From NCBI RefSeq assembly GCF_963920485.1, contig NZ_OY986431.1, forward strand, positions 806,001-870,000: a DNA stretch of 64,000 bases, written 5' to 3'. Shown here one piece after another: positions 1 to 8,249 of this stretch. The stretch comes from Cyanobium usitatum str. Tous. GTDB lineage: Bacteria; Cyanobacteriota; Cyanobacteriia; PCC-6307; Cyanobiaceae. Each line of letters opens with the position of its first letter. The first letter of the stretch is position 1. The notes beneath the pieces are model-generated. The model searched no databases. It saw only the letters and a list, made by a program, of their open reading frames with translations, and was not told where the DNA came from. The position numbers and the translations under genes are program-made.

Positions 1-519
1 GGCGGCATTAATTGCATCGACGCTCACGGCGCCTTGCTCATCGAAAACCAGCTTCCCCTCGCTGTTGAACACCACCACCTGGGGAATCAGGCCTGACCAG
101 TAGTGGGCCGGATCGCTGGGGCCGGTGTCGGCCCGGTTTTGGAGCGGATCGGTAACCAACGGAATCAGCTCGATGTTGTTGAGCCATACCCGCTGCAGCT
201 CCGAGACCACCGCTGAGAATTGCTTGCTGGCTGCGTCGTCGTCGAGGTAGTAGACGACCACGGTGGTGCGGTGGTCGGCGAAGGCCTGGGCGAGGCTGCT
301 GCGCGGCGGTACCAGGGAGCCGTTGCCGGCGTAGAGGGCGTAGATGTTGCCGTCGTAGCTGTTGTTGGTGAGCGAGGCCTGGGCTGGGCGGCTACCTAGG
401 CCCACCAGGCCCGCCGCCAGCAGCAGCCCCAGGGCGGAACTGAGCAGGAGTCGCAGGATGTGCTCAAGGGTTGAGGCCCGTGCCCCGATCCCCTGTTGCC
501 CGTTCTTATTTCGCCCCAT
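1..519 (-). CDS. Thylakoid membrane photosystem I accumulation factor (partial, 3' end outside window)
   Basis: The first 173 codons are visible; the gene runs off the left edge. From the ATG at 519 there is a short basic start, a hydrophobic segment (about residues 20-38) ending in an A-Q-A type cleavage site, then a thioredoxin-fold-like region (VVVYYLDDDAASKQF, then IPQVVVFNSEGKLVF) without a CxxC redox pair. This resembles the cyanobacterial lumen-facing protein annotated as a photosystem I accumulation factor, thought to help PSI build-up at the thylakoid membrane. The family call rests on motif memory, not a search. A start nearer the hydrophobic segment is possible. Confidence 0.65.
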   Translation of the reverse strand, partial: MGRNKNGQQGIGARASTLEHILRLLLSSALGLLLAAGLVGLGSRPAQASLTNNSYDGNIYALYAGNGSLVPPRSSLAQAFADHRTTVVVYYLDDDAASKQFSAVVSELQRVWLNNIELIPLVTDPLQNRADTGPSDPAHYWSGLIPQVVVFNSEGKLVFDEQGAVSVDAINAA

Positions 520-559
520 GCCGGCTTGCAAGCTCGATTAAAGCCATTGTGGCGGGGCG

Positions 560-2179
560 TCAGCTGCGGCCTACCCCTTTGGCGATGCCCCGGCCCATGC
601 CCTGGGCAATACCCCGGCCCACCAGGCCAATGGCCCGGCCCAGCACCCTGGTGAGCAGCACCACCACCAGATCGCCGAGGCCTCGCAGCAGGCCCTGCAC
701 CTGGGGCGCCAGGGCATCGCGGCTTTCCAGCGCCAGGGTCACCAGTTGCTGCAGCCAGCCCAGTTGGCGCAGTTCAGCGTCGCGGGGTTCGGTGAGCTCC
801 TGGCAGCGGATGGCGCCATCGCGCAGGCAGTAGAGCCGGCGGCGGCTTTCGTAGAGGCTGATTGGCCGCTCCACCCAGCTGCTCCAACGCAGTTGGGCGT
901 TGAGTTGGTTGCGCAGCCGCTCCAGGTTGCGGGTGGCGAGCAGCTCGGGCTGGAGCAGGTAGCGACGCAACTCGGGCCAGCCGGCGCAGCTGGCCAGTAG
1001 CTCGGCGCTGACCAGTTCGGCGCTGCGCACCAGCCAGTTGCTCACTAGTAGTTCGAGATAGAGCACGGCCCGTGGTTCGTCGGCGGCCAGCAGCTGGCCA
1101 TCCACCAGCAGGGGCTGGGCCCGCACCAGGGAGGCCAGCATCGGCTGGGCCTCCGGCAGCTCCGGGTCGCGGCCGGTCAGATCGCTGCTGCGAAGCAGGC
1201 TGTCGGCTACCGGCAGCAGGCTGCCTTCGCAGGGCAGCTGCACGTAGGAATTCACCAGGCTGCGCATGGCCTGCTGGCGCAGCTCGGGCTGCCACTGCTC
1301 CCAGCGCTCCTGCAGGGGAGCGGGGTCGGCAAGTAGCCGCTGGCGCAGGCTGTCCAGTTGGCATAGCAGGGCCAGCAGCAGGTCGCGCCGCCGCTCGGGG
1401 CTGAGGCCCTCCAAGGCCAGCAGCTGGCCGCTTTGGTTGCTGAGTTCGGCACCACTGCCGGCCTCGAGCCGCTGACGAATGGCGCGCCAGATGCCATCGG
1501 CACTACGCTGCTGCAGGGTAATCGCCAGCACGGGCTGCGGGTTGCTGGGGCAGGGATCGGGCGCGCCCCAGGCCACACTCAGCGGCCCCCAAAGCAGCAG
1601 CAGCAGCTCCCGGGCTGCCGAGAGTTCGCGCAGGCGCCCCTGCAGCACGAGCAGCTGCACCAGGTTGGTCGGCGGCGGCGTCAGCAGGCGCTTGATGGCA
1701 GCTAGGTCTGCGTCGATCTGCTGCAGGCCGCTGATCAGCAGCCACTGGCCCAGGCCCAGGGCGGGGCTGGCGGCTGGGCGGGGAGAGGCGCTGCCAGCCG
1801 CCGCTGCCAGCACGCGCCCGCCCGCCAGCAGGGTGGCGAGGGCCGCCAGCAACTCCTGGGGTTCGGGCGATTCGAGGATTCCAGCCGCCGGCAGCTGCAG
1901 CAGGGCATCACCGCCCAGACCATGGGCCGCCGGCAGCAGCAGCAGCACAGGCGCTGGCTGCCAGCGCTCCTGCAGGCGCAGCAATTCTTCGGCTAGGCGC
2001 CCGCCCTGGAGGTCGCCGCTGCTGGCTTGCCAGATCACCAGTTGGGGCAGCCCTTGCAGCTGCTCTGGCCGCTCAGCGACGCTGTAAAGCCCAGCTTGAG
2101 CGGTGAGCAGGCGGGTGAGGCCATCGCGCAGCAGCGGTTCGGCAAACAGCAGCAGCTGCGATCTCACGGGTTTGGCCAT
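560..2179 (-). CDS. DUF3685 domain-containing protein
   Basis: A 539-residue protein of a conserved cyanobacterial family without known function. The N-terminal 110 residues (AKPVRSQLLLFAEPLLRDG...) look like a degenerate response-regulator receiver; the middle is Leu/Gln/Ala-rich and probably helical; the C-terminus has a hydrophobic stretch (GDLVVVLLTRVLGRAIGLV) followed by Gly/Arg-rich repeats. I chose the ATG at 2179 because longer in-frame starts (up to 2338) run into the Fur-family gene and encode an untypical Ser/Arg-rich leader. It lies downstream of the Fur gene on the same strand, about 60 bases apart. Family call from general similarity; function unknown. Confidence 0.7.
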   Translation of the reverse strand: MAKPVRSQLLLFAEPLLRDGLTRLLTAQAGLYSVAERPEQLQGLPQLVIWQASSGDLQGGRLAEELLRLQERWQPAPVLLLLPAAHGLGGDALLQLPAAGILESPEPQELLAALATLLAGGRVLAAAAGSASPRPAASPALGLGQWLLISGLQQIDADLAAIKRLLTPPPTNLVQLLVLQGRLRELSAARELLLLLWGPLSVAWGAPDPCPSNPQPVLAITLQQRSADGIWRAIRQRLEAGSGAELSNQSGQLLALEGLSPERRRDLLLALLCQLDSLRQRLLADPAPLQERWEQWQPELRQQAMRSLVNSYVQLPCEGSLLPVADSLLRSSDLTGRDPELPEAQPMLASLVRAQPLLVDGQLLAADEPRAVLYLELLVSNWLVRSAELVSAELLASCAGWPELRRYLLQPELLATRNLERLRNQLNAQLRWSSWVERPISLYESRRRLYCLRDGAIRCQELTEPRDAELRQLGWLQQLVTLALESRDALAPQVQGLLRGLGDLVVVLLTRVLGRAIGLVGRGIAQGMGRGIAKGVGRS

Positions 2180-2240
2180 TCCATGCGCCAAAGGTACCGA
2201 TGCTGGAGCGGAATCTCCAGCCCTGGGTCGGCGCAGGGAT

Positions 2241-2681
2241 TCAGCTGCGGCGCCGGCCCGTGAGATGGAGGGTGTAGGTCTCGATCGCGAAGCCTGTGTG
2301 GCGCTCGATCTGATCGAGCAACTCGCGCGGTAGCTCAACGTCTAGGTCTTGGATAGCGCCTGATTCCGAGCAGGTGAGGTGGCTGTGGGGATCGCTGCGA
2401 TAGCCGTAGAGCCGGCCACTGGCCCGGTCGAGGCACTCGATTACGCCAGCTGTTTGAAGGGCTTCGAGGTTTTGGTAAACAGACGTGTGGCCGATGTTGC
2501 GGCCCAGATTGTTGAGCTTTTCAAAAATGTCGCGGGCGCTGAGATGGCTCTTCTCAACCCAAAGCAAATCGAGCACCATGCGGCGCTGGCGGCTGAGCCT
2601 CATGCCTAGGTCGCGGCAGCGCTGATAGACGTCGTCTACGCAATTAGATGGATTGCTTGGGGGAAGGGCGCCGGCGTTCAC
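2241..2681 (-). CDS. Fur-family transcriptional regulator
   Basis: A 146-residue metalloregulator. The N-terminal winged helix carries the family signature (GMRLSRQRRMVLDLLW, then HTSVYQNLEAL), followed by the dimerisation part with a metal-ligand-like stretch (DPHSHLTCSES). The CxxC pairs that hold the structural zinc in many Fur and Zur proteins are absent; only a single Cys is present in that segment. Iron (Fur), peroxide (PerR) or zinc (Zur) specificity therefore cannot be settled here. The start is a GTG at 2681. It may be cotranscribed with the DUF3685 gene below it. Confidence 0.85.
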   Translation of the reverse strand: MNAGALPPSNPSNCVDDVYQRCRDLGMRLSRQRRMVLDLLWVEKSHLSARDIFEKLNNLGRNIGHTSVYQNLEALQTAGVIECLDRASGRLYGYRSDPHSHLTCSESGAIQDLDVELPRELLDQIERHTGFAIETYTLHLTGRRRS

Positions 2682-2756
2682 GCAATACGCCTCAAATCAG
2701 ACTCAATCCGTTATAGGGCAGGTCGCAAGCGATCAGCTTTTGCCATGGGTGCAGGC

Positions 2757-3485
2757 TCACATCGCTAGCTGCATCAGCTGGCCGTTGCCTGAGCCGAGCT
2801 GGTGGATATTTAATTTTTGCAAGGCGTACCAGTAAGTGGCGGTGTTGACTGCAACCACCGGTTTGCCCAGCTCCTGCTCCAGCTGCTCCACCAGGGAGGT
2901 AGCCACCAAATTGGTGCCCACCTGCAGCAGGCAATCCACGCTGCTGTGGTCCACCGCACGAAAGGCTGCCCGGATCCGCTCGGCGCTGATTCGCGCCGAA
3001 AATACCTTGCCCTTTTGCGCGGAGGCCAGGCACTCCATGGCCTGAACCTCAAAGCCCTCGCTCTGAAAGTGGTTGAGCACCGCAGCGTTGGCCTGCTCGG
3101 GGAAGGGATTGACAATACCTAGTCGGTTGCAGTTGAGGGCCTTCAGGGCGGCGCTGACCGCTTCAGTGGCGGTGCTGACGGCCACACCAGTGGCCTGCTC
3201 CAGGCTGGCTTTCAACTGGCGGGCTACCGCCGCCGCCTGCGGCATGTATTCCGGCGAATAACCAAGCACCAGGTGATCCGGTTCGCAGGCTCCCACCATG
3301 GCGATGGCCGGCTCCATCAAGGCAAGGAGGCGCTCTGGGCTGGCGGGCAGCTCGGGGAAGGGGAAGCGGAAGGTGTGGTTGGTCACCCCCGGGGGCTGAA
3401 GCGAGGCGAGATCCGGTTCCACCATCGTGTTGGTGGAGGGCACCAACACCGCCAGCACGGCGCGCGTTCCCAGGGCGTCGGTCAA
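2757..3485 (-). CDS. Asp/Glu racemase superfamily protein (maleate isomerase/arylmalonate decarboxylase-like)
   Basis: A 242-residue protein. The N-terminal signature VPSTNTMVEPD (residues 15-25) is typical of maleate cis-trans isomerase and arylmalonate decarboxylase relatives. These enzymes use one or two cysteines, but by eye alignment both are absent: the first position reads LGYSPEY (Gly75, as in arylmalonate decarboxylase) and the second reads LLQVGTNL (Val189 where a Cys is expected; Cys185 lies four residues earlier). The C-terminal PVVAVNTATYWYALQ is conserved. The fold is clear; the reaction is not. It sits 18 bases from the hisA stop, same strand. Confidence 0.75.
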   Translation of the reverse strand: MTDALGTRAVLAVLVPSTNTMVEPDLASLQPPGVTNHTFRFPFPELPASPERLLALMEPAIAMVGACEPDHLVLGYSPEYMPQAAAVARQLKASLEQATGVAVSTATEAVSAALKALNCNRLGIVNPFPEQANAAVLNHFQSEGFEVQAMECLASAQKGKVFSARISAERIRAAFRAVDHSSVDCLLQVGTNLVATSLVEQLEQELGKPVVAVNTATYWYALQKLNIHQLGSGNGQLMQLAM

Positions 3486-3503
3486 GGTGAAACAGGCTGA
3501 GAC

Positions 3504-4268
3504 TTAGGCCATCATCGAGGCACTGGTCGGATCCTGCAGGCGGCCCTCGTCGATGGCCTGTAGGGCTTCAGCTAGATCCACCCGGCCGTCGTAGAGGGCC
3601 CGGCCCACGATCACCCCCTCCACCCCTAGGGGCGCCAGGCTCAGCAGGGAGAGCAGGTGCTCCAGGGTGCCGATGCCGCCAGAGGCGATCACCGGCACGG
3701 CACTGGCCTTGGCCATGGCCCGCAGGGCTTCGAGGTTTGGGCCCGCCAGGGTGCCGTCTGTGGCGATGTCGGTGCTGATGATTGCGGCGATGCCGCTGGC
3801 GCAGAAGCGCTGGGCTAGGGCCGTTGCCTCGGTGCTGCTCTCTTCGATCCAGCCGCGGGTGGCCACCTTGCCGTTTTTGGCGTCGATGCCCACCACGATT
3901 CGGCCGGGGTAGCGGGATGCCAGCTCATCGACTAATTCGGGTTGCTCCAGAGCCACGGTGCCGAGAATGACCCGATCCAGCCCGAAGCTCAGCAGCTCCT
4001 CGGCCCGTGCGGCGCTGCGCACCCCACCCCCCAGCTGCACGGGGATGCTCAGGGCAGTGGTGATCGCCTTCACGGCCGCATCGTTGACCGGTTGGCCGCT
4101 GCGGGCACCGTCTAGGTCCACCAGGTGCAGCCGCCTGGCTCCCTGCTGCTGCCAGCTGAGGGCCTGGGCCACTGGGTCATCGGAGAAACGCGTTACCTGG
4201 TCGTAGTCGCCCTGGTGCAGCCGCACGCAGTGGCCATCGAGCAGGTCGATGGCTGGAATTATCTGCAT
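3504..4268 (-). CDS. hisA: Phosphoribosylformimino-5-aminoimidazole carboxamide ribotide isomerase HisA
   Basis: A 254-residue (beta/alpha)8 barrel enzyme of histidine biosynthesis that opens ProFAR to PRFAR. It starts with the canonical MQIIPAIDLLDG and shows catalytic/phosphate motifs: Asp in AIDLLDG, HLVDLDGA, QLGGGVR, STDIATDGTLAGPN and ASGGIG. The length matches the family from the ATG at 4268. The reading frame continues upstream without any stop for another 77 codons to an ATG at 4499, so the translated product could be a fusion (see the entry at 4269-4499). hisZ, another histidine gene, lies far away at 57655. Confidence 0.93.
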   Translation of the reverse strand: MQIIPAIDLLDGHCVRLHQGDYDQVTRFSDDPVAQALSWQQQGARRLHLVDLDGARSGQPVNDAAVKAITTALSIPVQLGGGVRSAARAEELLSFGLDRVILGTVALEQPELVDELASRYPGRIVVGIDAKNGKVATRGWIEESSTEATALAQRFCASGIAAIISTDIATDGTLAGPNLEALRAMAKASAVPVIASGGIGTLEHLLSLLSLAPLGVEGVIVGRALYDGRVDLAEALQAIDEGRLQDPTSASMMA

Positions 4269-4499
4269 GGCTGCTGGAGGCAATTGCTGCCAGCCAGGCT
4301 GCCAGAGCTGCTGGTTGCGCAGCTCAGCTAGCGGCACCACCAGCCGAAAGCCCCGCTCCAGTACAGCCTGGAGTTCCACGGCCCGATCCGCGCCCTGGCC
4401 CCGCTCCCCCAGAAGGGAGAAGTGGCGATAGCCGCGGCTGCCGGCGGGCCACAAATTGATGGCGGCGGGCTGGGCGGTGTAGGCCTTGGCCAGACGCAT
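4269..4499 (-). other. TIGR02450/DUF2389-like domain in frame with hisA, no stop between
   Basis: Seventy-seven codons from ATG 4499 read straight into the HisA methionine (ending QQLPPAA, then MQIIPAID). The peptide has the pattern of the small Trp-rich TIGR02450 (DUF2389) family: an N-terminal Trp segment, YRHFSLLGE, VELQAVLERGF, VPLAELRNQQLWQPGW. Such proteins are normally free-standing, 60-80 residues. Here either a real fusion is made, or HisA initiates internally. The 135-base gap to the divergent epimerase gene at 4635 fits a promoter serving ATG 4499. Family assignment is by eye. Confidence 0.5.
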
Positions 4500-4634
4500 T
4501 ATTGAAAAGGGCAGATAAAGACGCTGGCGGCGCCACCGATCGAGCTGATCGACACGGGCATCACGGTGGTGGAGTAACCGCCAGCTGGCCGGGGGTTTGA
4601 ATGGCGCCCAGTTTCGCGTCCCGTGGGCAGCAGC

Positions 4635-5552
4635 ATGAACATCCTGGTGATGGGCGGCACCCGCTTCGTGGGCAAACCGCTGGTGGAGCGGCTGCAGGCT
4701 GAAGGCCATGCCCTCACCTTGTTTACCCGTGGCAACAAGCCAGCGCCGGCTGGGGTGGAGCACCTGATCGGCGACCGCAGCACTGCTGGGGGGCTGGAGC
4801 CGCTGGTGGGTCGCAGTTTTGATGTGATCGTCGATAGCTCGGGCCGCAGCCTTGAGGATTCCCGCGCTGTGATCGAGCGCACCGGGCCTCCGGCCCATCG
4901 CTTTGTTTATGTGAGCTCAGCCGGCGTTTACGCAGACAGCGAGCTTTGGCCGCTCGATGAAAACAGCCCGGTTGATCCCGCCAGCCGCCACGCTGGCAAG
5001 GCCGAAACCGAAGCCTGGCTGCGCAGCGAGGGCATCGCCTTCACCAGCTTCCGGCCCACTTACATAGTGGGGCCGGGCAACTACAACCCTGTAGAGAGCT
5101 GGTTTTTTGATCGCATCGTGCACGGCCGGCCCGTGCCCCTGCCCGGTGATGGCAGCACGATCACCCAGCTGGGCCATGTGGCAGACCTAGCCGCCGCCAT
5201 GGCTCGCTGCATCGAGGTGGATGCCGCCGCCAACCGCATCTACAACTGCACAGGCAGCCAGGGCGTCACCTTCCGCGGCTTGGTGCAGGCAGCGGCCCGG
5301 GCGGCCGGCAAGGAGCTCGCTTCTGTGGAAATCCGCAGCTTCGATCACGCTGCTCTCGATAAAAAAGCCCGCAAGGCCTTCCCGCTGCGTCTGGCCCACT
5401 TCCTCACCGACACCACCCGGGTGCGGCGCGAACTGGCCTGGGAGCCGGCCTTTGACCTCGAGGCCACCATCGCCGACAGCTACACCAACGACTACGCCCT
5501 GCGGACTCCCACCAGCCCCGATTTCTCCGCAGACGAGGCCTTGATCGGCTGA
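4635..5552 (+). CDS. NAD-dependent epimerase/dehydratase, CSP41-like
   Basis: A 305-residue atypical short-chain dehydrogenase. The N-terminus MNILVMGGTRFVGKPL carries the GGTRFVG nucleotide-binding loop typical of the CSP41/RAP group, whose chloroplast members bind stem-loop RNA and support plastid transcripts and ribosomes. Later come a degenerate active site (VYVSSAGVY) and the substrate-domain motif RPTYIVGPGNYNP. The ATG at 4635 places the Rossmann loop right at the start; a GTG at 4623 adds four residues. The gene diverges from hisA. RNA-binding function is inferred from plant homologues. Confidence 0.8.
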   Translation: MNILVMGGTRFVGKPLVERLQAEGHALTLFTRGNKPAPAGVEHLIGDRSTAGGLEPLVGRSFDVIVDSSGRSLEDSRAVIERTGPPAHRFVYVSSAGVYADSELWPLDENSPVDPASRHAGKAETEAWLRSEGIAFTSFRPTYIVGPGNYNPVESWFFDRIVHGRPVPLPGDGSTITQLGHVADLAAAMARCIEVDAAANRIYNCTGSQGVTFRGLVQAAARAAGKELASVEIRSFDHAALDKKARKAFPLRLAHFLTDTTRVRRELAWEPAFDLEATIADSYTNDYALRTPTSPDFSADEALIG

Positions 5553-5597
5553 GCTCCTTTGCCGCAGCTGGGAGGCCTATTTCCATAAGCTCCTGCC

Positions 5598-6521
5598 ATG
5601 AACTGGACTACCGACTCCATTCCCGATCAGGCCGGACGCTTGGCCTTGATCACCGGCGCCAATAGCGGCCTGGGCCTGGAAACGGCTCGGGCGCTAGTGG
5701 CTAAGGGCGCCACCGTGGTGCTCGGTTGCCGCAGCCTGGCCCGGGCAGAGCTGGCCAAGCAGGAATTGTTGGCAGCGGCCGCTAGCGGGGGTGGTGCCGT
5801 TGAGCTGTTGGAGCTTGATCTGGCCAGCTTGGCCTGCGTGCGCCGGGCCGCTGCGGAATTGGCCGATCGCTACGGCAGGCTGGATCTGCTGGTTAACAAC
5901 GCCGGCCTGATGGCCCTGCCGCGGCAACTTACCCCCGACGGCTTCGAGATGCAGCTGGGAGTGAACCACCTGGGCCATTTCGCCCTCACCCTGGCCCTGC
6001 TGCCGCTGCTATCAGACCGCCCCGATGCGCGGGTGGTGAGCGTGACCTCAGGGGCCCAGTATTTCGGCCGGATTGCTTTCGACGATCTGCAGGGCGAGCG
6101 CCGCTACGACCGCTGGGCTGCCTATGGCCAGAGCAAGCTCGCCAATGTGATGTTTGCCCTAGAGCTGCAGCAGCGGCTGCGGGATCAGGGCCAGGCGGTG
6201 TTGTCGCTGGCGGCCCATCCGGGCTTTGCCCGCACCAATCTTCAGCTGGCCTCTGTTGCTGCCAATGGCTCGTGGTTTGAACCCCTGGCCTACCGGCTGA
6301 TGGGCCCGATGTTGCAGAGCGCGGCCATGGGAGCGCTGCCCCAGTTGTTTGCCGCCACCGCACCAGAAGCCACCCCAGGGGGTCACTACGGACCAAACGA
6401 GTTTGGTGGCATGAGGGGCTGGCCCACCGAGGTGCGCATTGCCCCCGCTGCCCTCGATGTCGATCAGCGCCAGCGGCTCTGGCGGCGCAGCGAGGAGCTC
6501 ACTGCTTTAAGGCTTGCGTAG
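5598..6521 (+). CDS. Short-chain dehydrogenase/reductase (protochlorophyllide reductase/retinol dehydrogenase-like)
   Basis: A 307-residue classical SDR with cofactor loop TGANSGLGLETA, NNAG (LVNNAGLMALP), catalytic Ser in VVSVTSGAQ and YGQSKLAN (the YxxxK pair). The overall pattern, with LGVNHLGHFALT and HPGFARTNL, matches the retinol-dehydrogenase/POR-like branch; it is not recognisable as the true light-dependent POR. Substrate unknown. It follows the epimerase gene with a 45-base gap on the same strand. Its last 15 bases overlap tail-to-tail with pgsA. Confidence 0.85.
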   Translation: MNWTTDSIPDQAGRLALITGANSGLGLETARALVAKGATVVLGCRSLARAELAKQELLAAAASGGGAVELLELDLASLACVRRAAAELADRYGRLDLLVNNAGLMALPRQLTPDGFEMQLGVNHLGHFALTLALLPLLSDRPDARVVSVTSGAQYFGRIAFDDLQGERRYDRWAAYGQSKLANVMFALELQQRLRDQGQAVLSLAAHPGFARTNLQLASVAANGSWFEPLAYRLMGPMLQSAAMGALPQLFAATAPEATPGGHYGPNEFGGMRGWPTEVRIAPAALDVDQRQRLWRRSEELTALRLA

Positions 6522-7034
6522 GTAGCCCCAGGCGGAGCTCAGCGCCAGCAGTAGCGAGGGCCAGAACAGCCACCATCCCGCGCTCTGCAATGCCGCCGCC
6601 AGTCCGAAACCCCAGCCGTTGGGCCAGAGCAGCAGCAGCAGACTGGCGAATTGCAGGATCGTTTTGAGCTTGCCGGCCAAGGAGGCCGGGCCGCCGCTGG
6701 CTTCAGCGGCGCGCCAGCCAGAAATAAGTAGTTCCCGGGCCAGCAGCAGCCAGATCGCCCACAGGGGCAGGATCCCCTCTGCTCCAAGCCACAGCAGCGG
6801 CGCGCTGATCAGGATTTTGTCGGTGAGGGGATCGAGGCGGGCGCCCCACACCGAGCCGCCGCCGGCCCGGCGTGCCAGGGCGCCATCGGCCCAGTCGCTC
6901 AGGCCGCCCATTAACAGCAACCACCAGGCCAGGGCTGGTTGGCCCCCCGCCAGGGCAACGATCAGCGGTAGTCCCAGCACGGCCCGGGCCAAGGTGAGGC
7001 CGTCGGCCAGTTGGCGTATCCGTTGCGTCGCCAT
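6507..7034 (-). CDS. pgsA: CDP-diacylglycerol-glycerol-3-phosphate 3-phosphatidyltransferase
   Basis: A 175-residue integral membrane enzyme that makes phosphatidylglycerophosphate, the precursor of phosphatidylglycerol, an essential thylakoid lipid. The CDP-alcohol phosphatidyltransferase signature is intact: DGALAR, eight residues, G, three residues, D, three residues, D (about residues 47-70). Several hydrophobic segments follow. The ATG at 7034 gives the usual length; the frame extends to 7187, but that part would cover the promoter and start of the divergent CBS gene. Confidence 0.9.
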   Translation of the reverse strand: MATQRIRQLADGLTLARAVLGLPLIVALAGGQPALAWWLLLMGGLSDWADGALARRAGGGSVWGARLDPLTDKILISAPLLWLGAEGILPLWAIWLLLARELLISGWRAAEASGGPASLAGKLKTILQFASLLLLLWPNGWGFGLAAALQSAGWWLFWPSLLLALSSAWGYLRKP

Positions 7035-7085
7035 GGTGTCTGCCGTGCTCGGCCCCAGAATGGCTCCAGTCGTCTTGTTTGGCCC

Positions 7086-7547
7086 GTGGTGCAACAGCTG
7101 GTTTCCGCCGTGATGTCTGCGCCGGTGTTGAGCGTCACGGCAGACAGCCCCCTGCAGGAGGCCGTGAAGCTGATGAGCGAGCACCACATCAGCGGTTTGC
7201 CGGTGGTGGATGGCAGTGGCGCCCTAGTGGGCGAGCTCAGCGAGCAAGACCTGATGGTGCGCGAGAGCGGCTTCCAGCCCGGCCCCTACGTGATGCTGCT
7301 CGATGCGGTGATTTACCTGCGCAATCCACTCAACTGGGACAAGGAGGTGCACCAGGTGCTCGGCAGCACCGTGGGCGAGGTGATGGGCAAGCATCCCCAT
7401 AGCTGCAGCGCCGAGCTGCCCCTGCCGGCAGCCGCGGGCCTGCTGCATGAGCGCAGCACCCAACGGTTGTTTGTGCTCGATCAGGCCGGCCGGCCCGTTG
7501 GCGTATTGACCCGCGGCGATGTGGTGCGGGCCCTGGCGGCAGGCTGA
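7086..7547 (+). CDS. CBS-domain pair protein
   Basis: A 153-residue soluble protein made almost only of two CBS motifs: SVTADSPLQEAVKLM...ISGLPVVDGSGALVGELSEQDL, and a second ending RLFVLDQAGRPVGVLTRGDV. A stretch between them (PLNWDKEVHQVLGSTVGEVM) is a family-typical insert. Such stand-alone pairs bind adenine nucleotides and often modulate partner enzymes or thioredoxins. The start is uncertain: I use GTG 7086 (GTG 7089 follows); no ATG lies near. The intergenic region shared with pgsA is about 50 bases. Confidence 0.8.
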   Translation: MVQQLVSAVMSAPVLSVTADSPLQEAVKLMSEHHISGLPVVDGSGALVGELSEQDLMVRESGFQPGPYVMLLDAVIYLRNPLNWDKEVHQVLGSTVGEVMGKHPHSCSAELPLPAAAGLLHERSTQRLFVLDQAGRPVGVLTRGDVVRALAAG

Positions 7548-7565
7548 AGCAGGAGTGTCAGCTGA

Positions 7566-8249
7566 TTAGGGCCTGGCCAGCTGCCTTGAGCCCTGAGGCC
7601 AAGCAACGATGGCCCCCTCTGCCACCAGCCAGACCCTTTCCCCTGGGGAGCAGGGATGGCCTCCGGTCAAGCGGCCGTAGGCGGGCAGGGCTAGGCGCTC
7701 ACTGGTTTGGCAGTAGCTGAAGCAAGGCAACCGCAGCCGATCGGCACCCCGGCCCACCACCGCCACTGGATGCAGGTGGCCGCAGAGGTTGAGCAGGCCC
7801 GCCCGGGGCTCTGGAATGTGGCTCAGCCACCAGGGGCCTAGGGCTTGGGATGGCTCCTGCGGCAGCCCCTCGATCCAGCTGCCCTGCTCATGGTTGCCGC
7901 CGATCAGGCGCAGCTGGCAGCCCAGCAGCTCCGGTAGAGCCGCCAGCTTGGCCCGGAGTTCGCCGGTGAGTCCAAAGCGGCTGTGGATCAGGTCTCCCAG
8001 CACCACCACCTGCTGGGGCACCAGCTGATGGGCCAACTCCAGCAGCCCATTGAGGGTCTCGCCGTCGCCATCGCTGGGCAGGGGAATGCCGTGGGCTTGG
8101 AAGCTTTCCGCTTTGCCTAGATGCAAATCCGCCACTAATAAGGCCCGGCGCTGGGGGTCCCACGCCGCCTTGGCGCCAAGCAGCTGCAGCGGCTGGCCCC
8201 GCCAGTCAAAGCCGACGCTTGCTGCAGCAGCGCCTCGTGCCGAGTTCAA
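7566..8249 (-). CDS. pdeM: Ligase-associated DNA damage response endonuclease PdeM
   Basis: A 227-residue calcineurin-type phosphoesterase with the metal motifs in order: ADLHLGK (DxH), VVLGDLIHSRFG (GD), IGGNHEQG (GNH) and LCGHLHP (GHxH). This pattern, including the AHGIPLPSDG segment, is that of the PdeM family, a partner of the ligase-associated helicase, ATP-dependent ligase and exonuclease, all of which are present at 11161-16289. The most likely start is TTG 8249, overlapping the GST stop; no ATG is available without running deep into the GST gene. Confidence 0.85.
   Translation of the reverse strand: MNSARGAAAASVGFDWRGQPLQLLGAKAAWDPQRRALLVADLHLGKAESFQAHGIPLPSDGDGETLNGLLELAHQLVPQQVVVLGDLIHSRFGLTGELRAKLAALPELLGCQLRLIGGNHEQGSWIEGLPQEPSQALGPWWLSHIPEPRAGLLNLCGHLHPVAVVGRGADRLRLPCFSYCQTSERLALPAYGRLTGGHPCSPGERVWLVAEGAIVAWPQGSRQLARP

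Noticed and set aside
2180-2338. Longer N-terminus for the DUF3685 gene
   Set aside because: It would overlap the Fur-family gene by about 100 bases and add a Ser/Arg-rich segment without family features.
4500-4898. Further upstream extension of the hisA frame to 4898
   Set aside because: It runs antisense through the epimerase gene start; only the part up to ATG 4499 resembles a protein domain.
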